A DNA stretch of 64,000 nucleotides from Clostridiales bacterium (lineage in GTDB: Bacteria; Bacillota; Clostridia; Saccharofermentanales; Saccharofermentanaceae): assembly GCA_017511005.1 (NCBI GenBank), contig JAFWLP010000079.1, forward strand, positions 1 to 64,000, in the 5' to 3' direction. The notes beneath the pieces are model-generated. The model was not told where the DNA came from, ran no database searches, and worked only from the letters and a program-made list of their open reading frames with translations. Shown here piece by piece: positions 14,549-23,499 of this stretch; position 1 is the first letter of the stretch; each line of letters opens with the position of its first letter. The position numbers were made by a program, and so were the translations under genes.

Positions 14549-16663
14549 ATGTTGAAACGAATCCGTGAATGGTTCAGCATAAGGCTCGCTAAGAATCCGG
14601 GACAGATCGTCCTGCTGGCGATCCTGTTCTTCAATGTTGTTTTCCTGCTATTATCTGCTTTTATCATCAGCAGGATGTCTCTGACGGGAACCGAGCACCT
14701 GGGTTTTCTGCAGTCCGCATACTATACGATAAGCATGATCCTCGATGCCGGCGGTGTTGCATACGTAGTTGAAGATATTGGCCCGCAGAATGCAGCCATC
14801 GCGATAGTGTGTCTCATCATTGTCATCATCGGAATGATTTCTTTCACCGGTGCGGTAATCGGTTACATTACAAATTACATCTCGAGCTTTATCGAGTCTT
14901 CAAATGCAGGCAATCACAAACTGCATATCTCCGGACACTTTGTTATCCTCAACTGGAATTCAAGGGCTTTGGAGATCGTCAACGACATGCTGTACAGCAA
15001 CTCTTGTAATAAGGTAGTAGTACTTGTTAGTTCAGGTAAGGAGGAAGTCCAGAAACAGATCGAAGAACGCATTCATGAGACTGTGAAACGCGAGAATTAC
15101 AGGATAAAGGAAGAATGCAGAGAAAGATCGTATTTCGCGCGCAAATGGTACTTTCACCAAAATAAATTTACCAGTGATCTGACAGTGATAGTCAGGGAAG
15201 GGGATGTGTTCTCATCCAAACAGCTTTTCGACATCTCTCTGCAAAAGGCTGCCGCGGTAGTAATACTCGGTGAAGACATAAATAATACGATGTGCAGATA
15301 CCAGCTGAATGAAAAGTCAGCGAAGATCGGCAATGGAAACGCTCTGACTATAAAGACACTTATGCAAGTGTCAGACATTACATCGGCTTCGTTCTCAGAA
15401 GATAATCAAAGGATAATCGTCGAGATCACCGATGACTGGACCTGGGAGCTTGTCCAGAAGATCATCCGCAGCAAGCAGGTGGACGGAAAATGCAACATCG
15501 TACCGATCCGCGTGAATCAGATACTCGGTGAAATGATGGCACAGTTCTCGTTGATGCCTGAACTGAACACCGTATATAATGAATTGCTTTCCAACAAGGG
15601 TGCCACTTTCTTCTCTTCATTGACTGATAGTAAAGATGAAATAGAGTTTATTACTAATACTCTTTCCGAAAACGGTCAGGTGATTCCGTTAACCGTCAGG
15701 GAGGATAATCACAAAAACTACTGTTATTATATGGCACTGGACGAGAAAGACATTCTGCGCAAAGAGCGGAAAGAACTGTCAGGTTTCCCTGTCGGAATCA
15801 ACAGGAGCTTCTGGCTTGAGAAAAAGAAGATACTCATTCTCGGCCACAACAGCAAGTGCCAGGATATCATGAACGGTTTTTCTTCATTCATCTCTGAATG
15901 GGGCTATAAGGATTCAGACGAGAGCCTTCTCAGTATCGTTGTTATCGATGATGAGAAGAACCTTGAGAAAATGGGTTATTACAGGGATTATCCTTTTGTT
16001 ATCAAGACTGTAGCGGCCGAATTGTTCGAGAAGGATCTGATCTGCGATTCCATTAACGAATTCCTAAGGATGAATGACGAGGACGTCAGTGTCCTTATCC
16101 TCTCGGATGACCTTGTCCCTGCGGATGAGATCGATGCCGGAATGCTTACCAATCTCGTATATGTCCAGGATATTATCAACGATAAGATCGAGGCTGATTC
16201 TGATTTCGACGCCGGAAGCATCGATGTCATTGCCGAGATAAACGATCCCAAGCATCACGATGTTGTGAGCAGTTACAGTGTCAAGAATGTCGTAATCAGC
16301 AACAGATACATCAGTAAGATGATTACCCAGATAGGTGAGAAGGATGCGATATTCGATTTCTTCCAGGATATCCTCGTTTATGATACGGACGGTGATGACG
16401 GTTATGAGAGCAAGGAGATCTACATTAAGAAGGCAAAGGATTTCTTCTCCAAGCTGCCATCTGAGTGTACTGCCGAACAGCTTATCCGCGGTGTCTTTGA
16501 TGCGACCTATGATCCGGACATTCCGCTGGAGAAACAGAACATCACGCTTGTCCTCGGTGTTGTGAAGCACAACGGGGAAATCGTTCTTTTCGGCGGAGAC
16601 CAGTCATCGATAAATGTCAAGCTGGAAGAGAAGGATAAGATAGTTGTGTTCAGTAATCATTAG
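14549..16663 (+). CDS. CASTOR/POLLUX-type RCK ion channel protein
   Basis: A 704-residue protein with two N-terminal membrane helices (about 20-47 and 78-110) bracketing a pore segment (SAYYTISMILDAGG). Two RCK modules follow: first HFVILNWNSRALEIVNDM and the strand set around 125-300, second KKILILGHNSKCQDIMNGF near 425-600, then an RCK-C-like tail. The arrangement matches the CASTOR/POLLUX (DMI1) family of nuclear or membrane cation channels, which also has bacterial members. ATG 14549 is preferred because of GAGGGGG 6 bp upstream; a TTG five codons earlier lies inside that RBS. Calcium or cation gating is a family property; the ligand here is unknown. Confidence 0.75.
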   Translation: MLKRIREWFSIRLAKNPGQIVLLAILFFNVVFLLLSAFIISRMSLTGTEHLGFLQSAYYTISMILDAGGVAYVVEDIGPQNAAIAIVCLIIVIIGMISFTGAVIGYITNYISSFIESSNAGNHKLHISGHFVILNWNSRALEIVNDMLYSNSCNKVVVLVSSGKEEVQKQIEERIHETVKRENYRIKEECRERSYFARKWYFHQNKFTSDLTVIVREGDVFSSKQLFDISLQKAAAVVILGEDINNTMCRYQLNEKSAKIGNGNALTIKTLMQVSDITSASFSEDNQRIIVEITDDWTWELVQKIIRSKQVDGKCNIVPIRVNQILGEMMAQFSLMPELNTVYNELLSNKGATFFSSLTDSKDEIEFITNTLSENGQVIPLTVREDNHKNYCYYMALDEKDILRKERKELSGFPVGINRSFWLEKKKILILGHNSKCQDIMNGFSSFISEWGYKDSDESLLSIVVIDDEKNLEKMGYYRDYPFVIKTVAAELFEKDLICDSINEFLRMNDEDVSVLILSDDLVPADEIDAGMLTNLVYVQDIINDKIEADSDFDAGSIDVIAEINDPKHHDVVSSYSVKNVVISNRYISKMITQIGEKDAIFDFFQDILVYDTDGDDGYESKEIYIKKAKDFFSKLPSECTAEQLIRGVFDATYDPDIPLEKQNITLVLGVVKHNGEIVLFGGDQSSINVKLEEKDKIVVFSNH

Positions 16664-16840
16664 GATATTATTCTTGTTGTTGACTCAATCATATATAGTT
16701 TACATACATTGCAAAACGAATTGATATTCGAGTCATCTTCTGATGAAACAACGGCTGATCATTGCTTTCTTGTGAACAATCCGGAATCTGATATCGCTCA
16801 AGATGTGTTTGAGAAGATCGTTCTCTTCTATAATGCCTAA
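16664..16840 (+). pseudogene. Short open stretch in frame after the channel stop; likely gene remnant
   Basis: Immediately after the TAG of the channel gene the same frame stays open for 58 codons to TAA 16838-16840. It encodes an acidic, protein-like segment (for example LIFESSSDETTADHCFLVNN), without its own ATG. The rest of 16664-16869 shows no other feature. It looks like the tail of a lost gene. Stop-codon readthrough is possible but unsupported. Confidence 0.25.
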
Positions 16841-16869
16841 ATCATTTTTGTCTTTTTCGAAGGAGTAAT

Positions 16870-17580
16870 ATGTCACGTATCTTTATCACAGGTGATACTC
16901 ATGGCGATATCGACCGTAAAAAGTTGGATGTTGATGAGTGGCCGGAACAGAATAAACTTACGAAAGATGATTATCTGATCATAGCAGGTGATGTTGCCTT
17001 GCGCTGGTGTGATACAAAACCTGATGGCACATTGACTGAATCCGACAGCGAAATGATCAGATGGTACAATAACAAACCTTTTACGACTTTGTTTATTGAC
17101 GGCAATCATGAAAACCACCATGCTTTGAATTCCTATCCTGTATCTGAATGGAATGGTGGAAAGGTTCACCGTTTGGATGATTCGGTTTATCATCTGATGA
17201 GGGGACAAGTATATAACATTAACGGATATGCTTTCTTTACAATGGGAGGCGCCCGTTCTGTTGACATATATAACCGCAGAAAGGGAATATCCTGGTGGCC
17301 TGAGGAGATGCCAAGCAGATTGGAATATGAGGAGGCAATTAGCAACCTTGAGAAGAATAATATGAGCGTTGATTATGTTATTACTCATTGCTGCGGAACG
17401 TCCCTGCAACCATGCCTTTGTGCTTTTGACGCTGATTCAGATGAACTGACGCAGTTCTTTGATCATCTTGAATTTGATTTCGGTCTGAAGTTCAAACATT
17501 GGTACTTTGGCCACTATCACCGCGACAAAAGGATTGATGACAGGCATACCTGTTTATATTATAGAATTATAGAATTATGA
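16870..17580 (+). CDS. Calcineurin-like metallophosphoesterase
   Basis: A 236-residue cytoplasmic phosphoesterase with the full metal-ligand series: GDTHGD (8-13), GDV (40-42), GNHEN (78-82), ITHC (near 170) and GHYHRD (214-219). This is the standard two-metal calcineurin-like fold that hydrolyses phosphomono- or diesters. Similar small proteins act on cyclic nucleotides or phosphoprotein; the substrate here is unknown. AAGGAG lies 6 bp upstream of ATG 16870. The following gene is 68 bp away on the same strand. Confidence 0.88.
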   Translation: MSRIFITGDTHGDIDRKKLDVDEWPEQNKLTKDDYLIIAGDVALRWCDTKPDGTLTESDSEMIRWYNNKPFTTLFIDGNHENHHALNSYPVSEWNGGKVHRLDDSVYHLMRGQVYNINGYAFFTMGGARSVDIYNRRKGISWWPEEMPSRLEYEEAISNLEKNNMSVDYVITHCCGTSLQPCLCAFDADSDELTQFFDHLEFDFGLKFKHWYFGHYHRDKRIDDRHTCLYYRIIEL

Positions 17581-17648
17581 GAAGATTTATTGTTTAGAGA
17601 TATGTGTTTTTGAGCGGTATATTATCAGCAAATGATTAGAAAGGACAC

Positions 17649-18116
17649 ATGATGAATAGACCTTTATTAGAACAGTATCCGGAAATTCCTTATCCTTATT
17701 CGAGGGCTATTAGAGAAGACAGACGACTGGCGTTGCCTAAAGATTTAATCAGTACATGGGATGGCTCTGATGAATTAATTCTAACAACCTTTTATAGAGA
17801 AAACACTCTGTTACTCTGCTCTGATGATAGGTTTGCTAAAGCACAGGAAGCGCTTAAAGAATTAAACGTTATGGATTCTTATGTGAGGAGAATGCGCAGG
17901 AACTTCGTTTGCGAGGCTGTGAAAGTCAGGTTGGATTCAAGAAGACGGATCTATATACAGAAGAAATTTATTGCCTTGCTCGGATATGATACGAATGTAA
18001 ATTCAAATGGGATTTTCCCGGTAGTCATACGTGAATATTGTGACGATATGATAGAGATCATGTCAAGCATCGCGTATGAAAAATGGTTGAGTTTATATAC
18101 TGGCAGCAAACGGTAA
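17649..18116 (+). CDS. MraZ-like (double AbrB-fold) protein
   Basis: A 155-residue protein resembling MraZ in outline. It has two beta-rich half-domains, with RRLALPKDLIST (residues about 25-36) and VRLDSRRRIYIQKKFIALLGY (near 98-118). They correspond to the two GR-[LI]-x-[IL]-P-type swapped-hairpin motifs, separated by a helical pair including FVCEAVKV. MraZ is a DNA-binding regulator of the cell-division cluster, but no mra/fts genes flank this one. It may be a diverged paralogue. AAGGA is 8 bp before ATGATG; either Met could start. The assignment rests on motif spacing, not high identity. Confidence 0.45.
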   Translation: MMNRPLLEQYPEIPYPYSRAIREDRRLALPKDLISTWDGSDELILTTFYRENTLLLCSDDRFAKAQEALKELNVMDSYVRRMRRNFVCEAVKVRLDSRRRIYIQKKFIALLGYDTNVNSNGIFPVVIREYCDDMIEIMSSIAYEKWLSLYTGSKR

Positions 18117-18117
18117 T

Positions 18118-18216
18118 TACTGGCGAGGAGAGGAAGTAAGCAAGCTTGATTATGAAAACTATCTGAAGACTATCAACTTCGGATACACCGAGATCAAATG
18201 GTTTAACAATTTGTGA
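18118..18216 (+). pseudogene. Remnant C-terminal coding stretch
   Basis: A frame beginning right behind the MraZ-like stop encodes YWRGEEVSKLDYENYLKTIN and then FGYTEIKWFNNL before TGA 18214-18216. It has no start codon or RBS, but reads like the true end of a protein. Likely the leftover of a deleted gene. Confidence 0.3.
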
Positions 18217-18226
18217 TCCCCAATAT

Positions 18227-18266
18227 AAGGCTGCCCCGTATGCTTTTGTCCGGGACAGCCTTTTTA
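18227..18266. terminator. Terminator (bidirectional)
   Basis: AAGGCTGCCCCG (18227-18238) pairs with CGGGACAGCCTT (18251-18262) with one mismatch pair, then TTTTT. The same stem design recurs at 33644-33671. It separates the plus-strand remnant from the minus-strand VWA gene. Confidence 0.75.
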
Positions 18267-18306
18267 TGTTTTTGGCCGGTGAATTAGTGAAGAAGCTGTT
18301 AGTTAT

Positions 18307-19920
18307 TTATCTGTCTGCGCCAAGTTCTACAAGGAGCTTGCAGAAATCTTCCCTGTACTTGTTGTTATCGCAGCCTGACTTTGCAAGCTGATATGCCGTG
18401 TCGTAAGTTGCTGAACCCTTGTATTCGCTGTCTCTGAGGACCATTGAAGCCTCAATGACACCGCAGATGAAGTTGAAGTCATTGCGGTTGCTGATGCCGT
18501 TGTCAACAAGGGGATATTCGATCTTGGAACTCTCATCGGATGTGGGTGCCTTGTATCTTACGGATACGGTGCAGAGCTCACCGTTCTTTGCTTCGTCAGA
18601 GAGATTTGTGTCCTGATACTTAAGTCCGTCGTCTCCGGTATTTGAACCTGTGAGAACGAGCTCGTAGCATACCGTTACCTGTGCGCCTGCACCGATCTCG
18701 CCGCCGTCCTTTGTATCGTCATTGAAGTCACGTGCGGACATCTGTCTGTTCTCGTAGCCGATCTGTCTGTAGGCAGATACTTCAGCAGGATTGAATTCAA
18801 CCTGGAACTTTACATCCTTGGCTACCGTAACAGTCGTCTGCATCATCTTCTCGCAGAGGACTCTCTCGGCCTCGTCTATCGAATCGATATAGAAGTAGTT
18901 TCCGTTGCCTGCATCAGCGATCGATTCCATGTTTGCGTCGCTGTAATTGCCGGATCCGAATCCAAGAACAGTGAGGAATACGCCGGTTTCCTTTTTCTCC
19001 GTAATAAGATCGACAAGGCCGCTCTGGCTTGTGATACCGAGGTTCATGTCGCCGTCTGATGCGATGATGACACGGTTGTTGCCGTTCTTGATGAAGTTGT
19101 CTTCTGCGCACTCATATGCTGCTGTGATACCGCCGGAGCCGTTAGTGCATCCGCTTGCCTTGATCGAGTCGAGAACCTTGCAGATCTTTTTGTAATCGTT
19201 GGAACCTTCGAGAAGAGTCTCATAGCTTCCGGAATATGTTACGATCGATATTCTGTCCTTGGGACCGAGATTTCCTGCGAGGAGCTTGAAGCCCTCTACT
19301 GCAAGAGCAAGCTTGTCGGGGCTGGACATCGATCCTGATGAGTCGATAAGGAATACGAAATTATTGCCTTCATTGGGTACGTTTATCTCGCTGTTTGCCT
19401 GCATGGTCAAGACGAGAAGCTTGTTGTCCTTGTTCCAGGGGCAGTCGCCGACTGAGTACTGGACACTGAAGATGTCATCTGAATTATCAACCTTGTAATC
19501 AAAATAGTTGACGATCTCTTCCGTTCTTATGGATGAAGCCACATTATTGAGATCCCAGCCGTCCCTGATCATTCTTCTCAGGTTGCAGTAAGAGCCGGTA
19601 TCGACATCAGCTGCGAACGTGGAGAGAGGAGTGTTTGCGACATCAATGAAGCCGTTCTCCTTTATTGCATTGTATTCTTCGGTATTGAAATCTTTATCAT
19701 ACTCATACTCACCATCATAGTATGCCGTGGTTTCCTCATAGTAGTAATCTCCGGCTTCAGTCTCGCAGGCTGCCCCCATGTAGCCGCTTTCTGAATCCGC
19801 ATTTGCTGCTGTCGGATAGTATGCTGTCGTTGCTTCAGCTGCTGATTTTGCTGCTGAGCATGATGTGGCGGTCACGGCCATCGTGCCGGCCAATAATGCT
19901 GCCATTACCTTTCTGTTCAT
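18307..19920 (-). CDS. VWA-domain lipoprotein (YfbK-like)
   Basis: A 537-residue lipoprotein. Signal peptide 1-20 ends in a lipobox with Cys21 (TATSC), followed by a Tyr/Glu/Thr-rich spacer. Residues about 80-180 hold the YfbK-type leader domain (TFAADVDTGSYCNLRRMI and so on). The von Willebrand A domain starts at NFVFLIDSSGSM (MIDAS DxSxS at 193-197) and has its further MIDAS Thr and Asp in the SIASDGDMNLG block. It ends in a short C-terminal domain. Extracytoplasmic VWA domains bind proteins or metals; the partner is unknown. ATG 19920 follows AAGGAGG by 8 bp; a GTG three codons upstream lies inside that RBS. Confidence 0.85.
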   Translation of the reverse strand: MNRKVMAALLAGTMAVTATSCSAAKSAAEATTAYYPTAANADSESGYMGAACETEAGDYYYEETTAYYDGEYEYDKDFNTEEYNAIKENGFIDVANTPLSTFAADVDTGSYCNLRRMIRDGWDLNNVASSIRTEEIVNYFDYKVDNSDDIFSVQYSVGDCPWNKDNKLLVLTMQANSEINVPNEGNNFVFLIDSSGSMSSPDKLALAVEGFKLLAGNLGPKDRISIVTYSGSYETLLEGSNDYKKICKVLDSIKASGCTNGSGGITAAYECAEDNFIKNGNNRVIIASDGDMNLGITSQSGLVDLITEKKETGVFLTVLGFGSGNYSDANMESIADAGNGNYFYIDSIDEAERVLCEKMMQTTVTVAKDVKFQVEFNPAEVSAYRQIGYENRQMSARDFNDDTKDGGEIGAGAQVTVCYELVLTGSNTGDDGLKYQDTNLSDEAKNGELCTVSVRYKAPTSDESSKIEYPLVDNGISNRNDFNFICGVIEASMVLRDSEYKGSATYDTAYQLAKSGCDNNKYREDFCKLLVELGADR

Positions 19921-20045
19921 AAATAACACCTCCTTAAGTGTTTGCCGCCCTGCCGGTAACCGGCATTTTCAAGCGTTGTTACCATAGATACAGCTTGCGG
20001 AAAGGAAATGTTGCAGATGTTTTTGAAAAAAGTCTTTGAGCCGGA

Positions 20046-20151
20046 TTTCAGTTTAGAATTATGTTCTGAACAGAACTCTAAACTGAAAAAAGTGCGGATT
20101 CGGCAAATGTTCAGTTTACATTTCAGTTTGGAACTGAACTCTAAACTGAAA
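20046..20151. repeat. Cluster of TTCAGTTTA repeats between divergent genes
   Basis: TTTCAGTTTAGA (20046-20057) and TCTAAACTGAAA (20077-20088) form one dyad, with palindrome GTTCTGAACAGAAC (20063-20076) in its centre. TTTCAGTTTGGA (20121-20132) and TCTAAACTGAAA (20140-20151) form a second, and a further TTCAGTTTA lies at 20111-20119. The right dyad abuts the methyltransferase promoter (TATAAT near 20171). An operator array or tandem hairpins are both possible. Confidence 0.55.
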
Positions 20152-20200
20152 AACACACCCGGTTAAATGTTATAATCGCTTTCAAAGGGGGAACGGGATC

Positions 20201-20998
20201 ATGGATTACAGAAATGAACTCGGCGGTACGTTTGACACGGCGGTGTCGGCATACGATAAGATGCGTCCGGGATACGTGGATGAATTATACACAGAGATAT
20301 TCAACTATGTGCATATAGACGGTAACAGCAATGTTGTCGAGGTCGGCAGCGGAAGCGGTCAGGCTACGGAACCCGTGCTCAGGACCGGATGTACGCTTAC
20401 CGCGGTTGAGTACGGGGAGAACTTTTCGGAACTGTTAAAGAGGAAGTTCAAAGATTATGGGAAGTTCAGCGTCATAACCGGCAAGTTCGAAGATGTGGAG
20501 ATGGAAGAGAACTGCTTTGATCTTGTTTTCTCTGCGACCGCGTTCCATTGGGTGCCTGAAGAGAAAGGATATCCCAAGGTTTTCTCAATGCTGAAGAGCG
20601 GAGGTGTCTTTGCGCGTTTTGCCAACCGCCCGCGCAACAGTCAGGATGATCCCGAGCTTGCCTGTGAGATCGATGAGATATATGACGGTCACTACAACAA
20701 GTATTATGGTGTTAAGGCCGGCACGAAAAAATGGTTTACAGAAGATACTGCCAGAGAGATCTCACTTATACCTGCAAAATACGGATTTACTGATATTAAG
20801 TATTATCTGTTCCACCGCGAAAGGGTCTTCACGGCAGAAGAATACATTCAGCTGCTCGGAACATATTCCGACCATATCGCGATCGAGGAGAAGATCAGGA
20901 CTGAATTCTTCTCGAAGATAGAAGATGCCATCAACAGGCACGGCGGGAAGATCACGATAAGCGATACGCTGGATCTGGAGCTTGCAAGAAAACCATAA
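20201..20998 (+). CDS. SAM-dependent methyltransferase
   Basis: A 265-residue class I methyltransferase. Motif I is VVEVGSGSGQ (residues 45-54), followed by an acidic loop (TAVEYGENFSELLKRKF), motif II-like FSVITGKFEDVEMEEN, and the FDLVFSATAFHWV block (about 105-118), then a post-IV region FSMLKSGGVFARF. The N-terminal FDTAVSAYDKMRPGYVDELY is like the Tam/ubiE-type small-molecule group. GGGGGAACG RBS lies before ATG 20201. Substrate unknown. Confidence 0.8.
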   Translation: MDYRNELGGTFDTAVSAYDKMRPGYVDELYTEIFNYVHIDGNSNVVEVGSGSGQATEPVLRTGCTLTAVEYGENFSELLKRKFKDYGKFSVITGKFEDVEMEENCFDLVFSATAFHWVPEEKGYPKVFSMLKSGGVFARFANRPRNSQDDPELACEIDEIYDGHYNKYYGVKAGTKKWFTEDTAREISLIPAKYGFTDIKYYLFHRERVFTAEEYIQLLGTYSDHIAIEEKIRTEFFSKIEDAINRHGGKITISDTLDLELARKP

Positions 20999-21072
20999 CC
21001 TGTTTTTCCTTGATTTGTATGACCGCGAGTGTTAGCATTGTCGCGATTATAAGATTCAAGGAAATATGGATA

Positions 21073-21840
21073 ATGAGTTATTTATACGAGACACATCTTC
21101 ATACCTGTGAGGCCAGCAAGTGCGGCAGGGTCCACGGTGAGGATTACATACCTTATCTGATGGATAAGGGCTTCAGCGGCATGATCGTTACGGATCACTT
21201 CTTTAACGGCAACACATGTGTGCCTGAGGATCTGCCGTGGAATGAAAAAGTTGAGATATACGCATCCGGTTATGAGAGGGCATTGAAGGCTGCCGAGGGC
21301 AAAGACTTTAACGTCATGTTCGGAGTGGAGTTCAATTTCCTTAAGGATGAATACCTTCTCTACGGAGTAGATAAGAAATGGCTCCTAGAGAATGAGTGCA
21401 TAATGGAAATGACCAGGCATGAACTCTTTGATGCGGTACATAAAGCCGGCGGGATCATGATCCAGGCACATCCTTTCAGGGAAAGGGATTACCTCTCTGA
21501 TATAAAACTTGCTCCTACCGCCTGCGACGGCATTGAAGTCTATAATGCGGCCAACAAACCGAATATGAATGCTCTGGGTTATGAGTATTGTATGAAGCTC
21601 GGACTTCCGATGACGGCAGGTTCCGACATCCATTATTTCCATGACAACGAAATGGGCGGAATGCTCTTTGAGACAAAGCTGGAATCCGTTCAGGATTATG
21701 CCAGGGCCATACTGAACAGATCCGGAATCCCCGTATCTTTGAGTCCTGACGGCAGGATAACTCCGGTATCAGAGATGCGTGAACAGACTGTTCCTACCGA
21801 ACTGCCGACATTGCCCGTTCTTTATCCTGAAGGAAAGTAA
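21073..21840 (+). CDS. PHP-domain metal-dependent phosphoesterase-like protein
   Basis: A 255-residue protein whose N-terminus MSYLYETHLHTCEASKC holds the metal pair HLH (8-10) of PHP domains. Further likely ligands follow: VTDHFF, GVEFNF, MIQAHPFRERDY and GSDIHYF, the usual His/Asp series of the seven-stranded PHP barrel. Stand-alone PHP proteins include histidinol phosphatases and RNase AM-type nucleotide phosphatases; the substrate here is unknown. ATG 21073 with an AAGGAA site is chosen over an in-frame ATG at 21010 that gives a poor, uncharged extension. It faces the next gene, which ends 2 bp beyond its stop. Confidence 0.75.
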   Translation: MSYLYETHLHTCEASKCGRVHGEDYIPYLMDKGFSGMIVTDHFFNGNTCVPEDLPWNEKVEIYASGYERALKAAEGKDFNVMFGVEFNFLKDEYLLYGVDKKWLLENECIMEMTRHELFDAVHKAGGIMIQAHPFRERDYLSDIKLAPTACDGIEVYNAANKPNMNALGYEYCMKLGLPMTAGSDIHYFHDNEMGGMLFETKLESVQDYARAILNRSGIPVSLSPDGRITPVSEMREQTVPTELPTLPVLYPEGK

Positions 21841-21841
21841 G

Positions 21842-23419
21842 CTATTTCTCCGGTGTTATCGTCATGGCAACTGCTGCCGTATCGAGCCAGGTGCTGAGAT
21901 TTGCGCGTCTGACGTAAAGGCTTGTTATTATCACGGTGTCCGGGTGTATCTTCTCCGTAGGACCAGGCTCAGGTGCCACGAAAGTTCCGGTTGCGCTTAT
22001 AACGTAAGGCACGCCGTTAACCGTGCCGAGATATATCATCATGTGACCGGGGAAGGATATCAGGCTTCCGGGTGTAAGTTCTTCGATCACGGCAAGCTTC
22101 TCGTCATTATCCATTTCGCTCAGGTCGGTCTTGCATACTCCTTTGGAATTTGACTGGCCTACACGGGGCAGGAGAATGCCGAAGCAGCGGTATATCTCCC
22201 TCGTTATTCCGGTGCAGTCGTTTGCCTGAAGGTCACCGCCCCAGCCGTATCTGTCTCCCAGAAGCTTTAAGGCCTGTCTGACGATGTTGGCTGGTGTAAG
22301 AGACAGGTAACCTGCATGGACATCATCAGATACCGGGATCAGCACGTATTCGTCAACTATATATCCGTCGCGTCCTCGTGTTGGAACCTTTACCACATAA
22401 TCCCCGTAAGTTGTTCTCTGGTTTATGACATCGGGAGCTTCACCGACCGGTACCAGTTCCATCTGTGTTCCCATCGGCAGGACCAGATTGGTTGTCGCTT
22501 CACTGTACGGGTCATTGCCGAGTCTTATCTCGCGTGCGGTGACGATCAGCCACTTGTCAGGATTCTGTCTTTCAACCCAGTCCTCTCTGTTCCTGCAGAA
22601 GGCGACGGCATCTTTTCTGACCCATGCCGCATAGCTGTCGAAAACAACATACAGATATTCACCGTCACTGCTCTGATGAAGCACAACGCACGGCATGTAA
22701 GGCATGCACTCCGCATACAGTATGCAATCGAAATACTGATCATCCGGCCCGTCGAAAACACGGTCCTCGGTGGGGAACATCCTGAGTGTCATCCTTTTTA
22801 CTGTGTATGCGTACTGTACCTTGATCTCATCTTCAACAGCATCGATATTCGAGAGGTCAATAAGGTTCTGCCAGTACAGATAGTCTGTGCGGACTCCGTC
22901 AAGATAGTAGCGGGGAGGGTAGTCGGGAATGGAAGCTGCGTTGTCATTAAGGAAAGTTCTTAAGATATCGCCGTCTAATGTATCCCCGAATTCATCCAGA
23001 TGGGGATAGACCGTCTCACCGTCACTTGCCTTGATGACAGCGCGGTTCTCGTAATTATATGTGGCGATCTCTTTATCATTCATGAGCACGATGTTGTCAT
23101 CCTCGCCGATCCAGTAATCGGCACTCATCATCTCCGGTTCCACTCCGTCGACCAGCCTGACATATTCAGTATCGATCGCATATGAATCAACTGCCGTCTC
23201 ATAAGTATTTACCGTGTCAGTGGCAGCGGTCGTTTCCACAGCCGGTTCAGTTGTTTCCGCAGCAACGGTTGTTGTCTCTGACATCTGCGTGGTTGCAACG
23301 GTGGTTGGAAGACTGGTCTCCGCACTTTGCGGTGTGTCAAAGCTGCAGGAACATAAAAGTGATGCAGCCGCGGATGCTGCGAGGATAAGTGAAACAGTTC
23401 TGTATCTGTTGAAGAACAT
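21842..23419 (-). CDS. NlpC/P60-like cell-wall peptidase lipoprotein with SH3-like domains
   Basis: A 525-residue exported protein. The signal peptide ends in a lipobox near LLCSC (residues 21-25), followed by a Thr/Glu/Ala-rich spacer (about 26-75). A central part (about 150-370) is like the SH3-type ligand-binding half of NLPC_P60-stabilising proteins. The C-terminal catalytic domain has Cys402 in NDCTGITREIY and His459 in FPGHMMIYLG, the Cys/His pair of NlpC/P60 peptidases, which cut between stem-peptide residues of peptidoglycan. A TATAAT lies on the minus strand near 23470. Confidence 0.8.
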   Translation of the reverse strand: MFFNRYRTVSLILAASAAASLLCSCSFDTPQSAETSLPTTVATTQMSETTTVAAETTEPAVETTAATDTVNTYETAVDSYAIDTEYVRLVDGVEPEMMSADYWIGEDDNIVLMNDKEIATYNYENRAVIKASDGETVYPHLDEFGDTLDGDILRTFLNDNAASIPDYPPRYYLDGVRTDYLYWQNLIDLSNIDAVEDEIKVQYAYTVKRMTLRMFPTEDRVFDGPDDQYFDCILYAECMPYMPCVVLHQSSDGEYLYVVFDSYAAWVRKDAVAFCRNREDWVERQNPDKWLIVTAREIRLGNDPYSEATTNLVLPMGTQMELVPVGEAPDVINQRTTYGDYVVKVPTRGRDGYIVDEYVLIPVSDDVHAGYLSLTPANIVRQALKLLGDRYGWGGDLQANDCTGITREIYRCFGILLPRVGQSNSKGVCKTDLSEMDNDEKLAVIEELTPGSLISFPGHMMIYLGTVNGVPYVISATGTFVAPEPGPTEKIHPDTVIITSLYVRRANLSTWLDTAAVAMTITPEK

Positions 23420-23499
23420 ATGGAGCTCCCTGAATATATTTAGTTAATCATTTGTTAGCAAAATTATAACCTAATTGCCGGAGATTACGATTTGAGACA

